The notes beneath the pieces are model-generated. The model was given only the letters and a program-made list of their open reading frames with translations. It did not search any database and had not been told where the DNA came from. A DNA stretch of 64,000 nt from Temnothorax longispinosus (Eukaryota > Arthropoda > Insecta > Hymenoptera > Formicidae), in assembly GCF_030848805.1 (NCBI RefSeq), contig NC_092369.1:8469199-8533198 (forward strand). The letters are read 5' to 3'. The position numbers and the translations under genes were made by a program. Shown here one piece after another: positions 62,714 through 64,000 of the stretch (positions within the stretch are counted from its first letter, which is position 1; every line of letters begins with the position of its first letter).

Positions 62714-63001
62714 TCATCCATAGATTCGGCAGATACGAACATATCTGGGAACCGGGCGGCGTTGCGCGTTGCTTTGCGGTGACGTTGCGTCGGTGACGGT
62801 GTTGGTAACGGTCGTGCTAGTGGCGGCGGGGTGACGCTGATTGGGTCGGGGTGAGACCGAGTGGTGATGTTCGTGATGATGGCGATGGTTGTGACGGTGC
62901 TCGTGGTGATGCTCCGGCCGATCGGGGTGGCGACCGCCCACCGGAGGCTGGTCGCTCCTACTCGTGTCCACCGACACAGTCGACAGTCTCGAGCTCACAC
63001 T
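62714..63001 (-). CDS. SASH-family adaptor, exon with uncertain 3' border
   Basis: Begins after TTTTGGGGCTGCAG in phase 0 with SVSSRLSTVSVDTSRSDQPP, continuing DVQ of the upstream exon. The frame stays open to a TGA at 62,714, passing through EHHHEHRHNHRHHHEHHH (62,861-62,914). No consensus donor is obvious. In-frame phase-0 candidates are CCG-GTGGGC after 62,942, which would remove the His-rich part, and weaker GTTCCC or GTTCGT sites nearer 62,735. A short exon 62,942-63,001 is the conservative reading. An alternative isoform could end at the TGA. Confidence 0.6.
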   Translation of the reverse strand, partial: SVSSRLSTVSVDTSRSDQPPVGGRHPDRPEHHHEHRHNHRHHHEHHHSVSPRPNQRHPAATSTTVTNTVTDATSPQSNAQRRPVPRYVRICRIYG

Positions 63002-63704
63002 CTGCAGCCCCAAAATTAAATAAATCACGCCGTGACGTACGCCCGCGAGAGAAGGTATAGGCGCCCCGACCGTTCCCCTCCAACCCCCCCGGGATGTACG
63101 CCCATGGGGAGATCCGAGCGGCGTCGGATCTGCGCTTCTCACGGGGGAGATCGAACTTGGGCGAAGGGACTAAGAGAACCCGACAATACCCGCGCGTCCT
63201 CTTGCGTGGTGCGCTTATCGCAACGCAGTGACTTAATGTAATTCCGTTATGGAGTGACGGCTACGATCTAACGGGATTTATCCAGACTGGATTCGGTCCT
63301 TCGATATTACGGCCTCGTCGCAATAATATTACCCGCGACTTAACGAGGTTCGTGACTTACTTTGGGGCACGGTGATTCGGTAATTTCGAGCGACAGAATC
63401 GTGAGGCGGGGTAGCATATGTTATTTTGTTCACTTTGTCAAGACTACGTGAATAAGAAGTTACAAAAACGCATCACAAAACATATCACCGAGCTTTATCT
63501 CTAAGGCATTGGCTGGCTGGTTATTTACTAAAACTTTCCGTCGCCTGTACTAAGATATTAAAGCACGTAAGACGGTATATAACTTGACTGTGCAAGCAGC
63601 AAAGGAATTTCCGCATCAACACGACAATGTTTGCAGTTGCAAAGGTTTACAAAGTGATGCGCGCGATAGTTGCCCGGATTGTTGCTCGATGACGGTGGAC
63701 TTAC
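63002..63704 (-). other. Intron, 703 bp
   Basis: Donor CAG-GTAAGT at 63,704 and acceptor GCTGCAG at 63,002, both phase 0. It contains no recognisable feature; the plus-strand frames here are shadows. Confidence 0.75.
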
Positions 63705-63933
63705 CTGCACGTCGCTACTCGCGTAATCTCCGCTCTCACGAGAAGCCCTTGAATGCGTTAAGGGTATAATCGTCGGCGGATTATTGTGACCCTGAGGAAC
63801 GATGAGACCCCGCATCGTCGACGTCGCACCTTTCCTCGAACGATCGCGTGGCAAACTGATATCGCCGGCTGTTCGAAGAGAGATTACACCCTCGCCTCGA
63901 TTTTCCGGCCTCATATTCAGCGTGAAACACACC
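63705..63933 (-). CDS. SASH-family adaptor, most upstream exon in window
   Basis: 229 nt following GAACATCAG, entering with one base of a split codon and leaving in phase 0 at a consensus donor GTAAGT. It encodes VCFTLNMRPENRG, a segment SLPRDRSRKGATSTMRGL, then IVPQGHNNPPTIIPLTHS and SRESGDYASSDVQ. The basic stretch with SRK and the serines suggests a regulated, disordered N-terminal region. I place it in the gene because phase and order join it to the next exon; this part of the family is less conserved, so assignment rests partly on context. Upstream exons and the promoter lie beyond 64,000. Confidence 0.78.
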
Positions 63934-64000
63934 CTGATGTTCGATCGTATTATTTAATCGTAATGGAAAAATCTATATATTTTTCATGATTCACAATTAC
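63934..64000 (-). other. Start of the next upstream intron
   Basis: AT-rich sequence with a pyrimidine-poor acceptor region before the exon at 63,933. The window ends here. Confidence 0.5.

Noticed and set aside
62714..63142. 142-codon minus-strand frame starting with ATG at 63,142 as a stand-alone gene
   Set aside because: The part before 63,001 reads through an apparent intron and splice acceptor; phase evidence places the exon start at 63,001.

Overview
This is a eukaryotic nuclear window, gene-poor and intron-rich. Most of it is AT-rich DNA broken by islands that are GC- and CpG-rich. The one gene I can identify is an invertebrate member of the SASH/SLY family (SH3 plus SAM adaptor proteins). 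The unsuppressed CpG, the AT background and the foldback DNA repeats fit a hymenopteran, most likely an ant. The species is an inference; no ribosomal, mitochondrial or bacterial marker is present.

Layout. 1-20,990: no supportable gene, with one long CT/TA microsatellite near 17,437. 20,991-34,552: a 13.6-kb nested inverted-repeat locus, the most unusual part of the window. Its left arm (about 3.9 kb) is contiguous. Its right arm is the same sequence inverted but split into two blocks by a 5.6-kb spacer. The innermost block is a giant hairpin: two arms of 1.35-1.5 kb around a 17-nt loop. The arms carry a repeated series of small exon-like modules with conserved splice-like borders (83, 92-96, 112 and 52 nt), two short paralogous open frames ending in EWRRDSFNW (MWRRDSFNW in one copy), several foldback MITEs with 3-bp target duplications, and one 111-codon open frame that is intact in the right arm and frameshifted in the left. 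The spacer holds a diverged copy of the modules, a cluster of smaller foldback repeats (27,540-29,580) and a three-unit tandem array of about 382 bp (30,518-31,665). 34,553-55,062: no supportable gene; one MITE, one MITE fragment and one perfect 26-bp inverted repeat.

55,063-63,933, minus strand: six exons of the SASH-family gene. They run from a basic/serine-rich N-terminal segment through a split SH3 domain and a split SAM domain to the 3'-terminal exon with its stop. Reading phases agree at the SH3, SAM and final junctions. The 5' end of the gene lies beyond 64,000. Its largest intron (59,051 to about 62,700) contains a plus-strand stretch that looks coding: an 11-residue repeat, an apparent frameshift and a good splice donor. 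It may be a nested gene or a pseudogene fragment.

The SASH gene product is expected to be a signalling scaffold. The inverted-repeat locus has no transposase, polymerase or integrase that I can recognise, so I describe it as an unclassified palindromic repeat family that has captured or evolved spliceable modules. The near-perfect palindrome could also be an assembly fold-over and should be confirmed on long reads.
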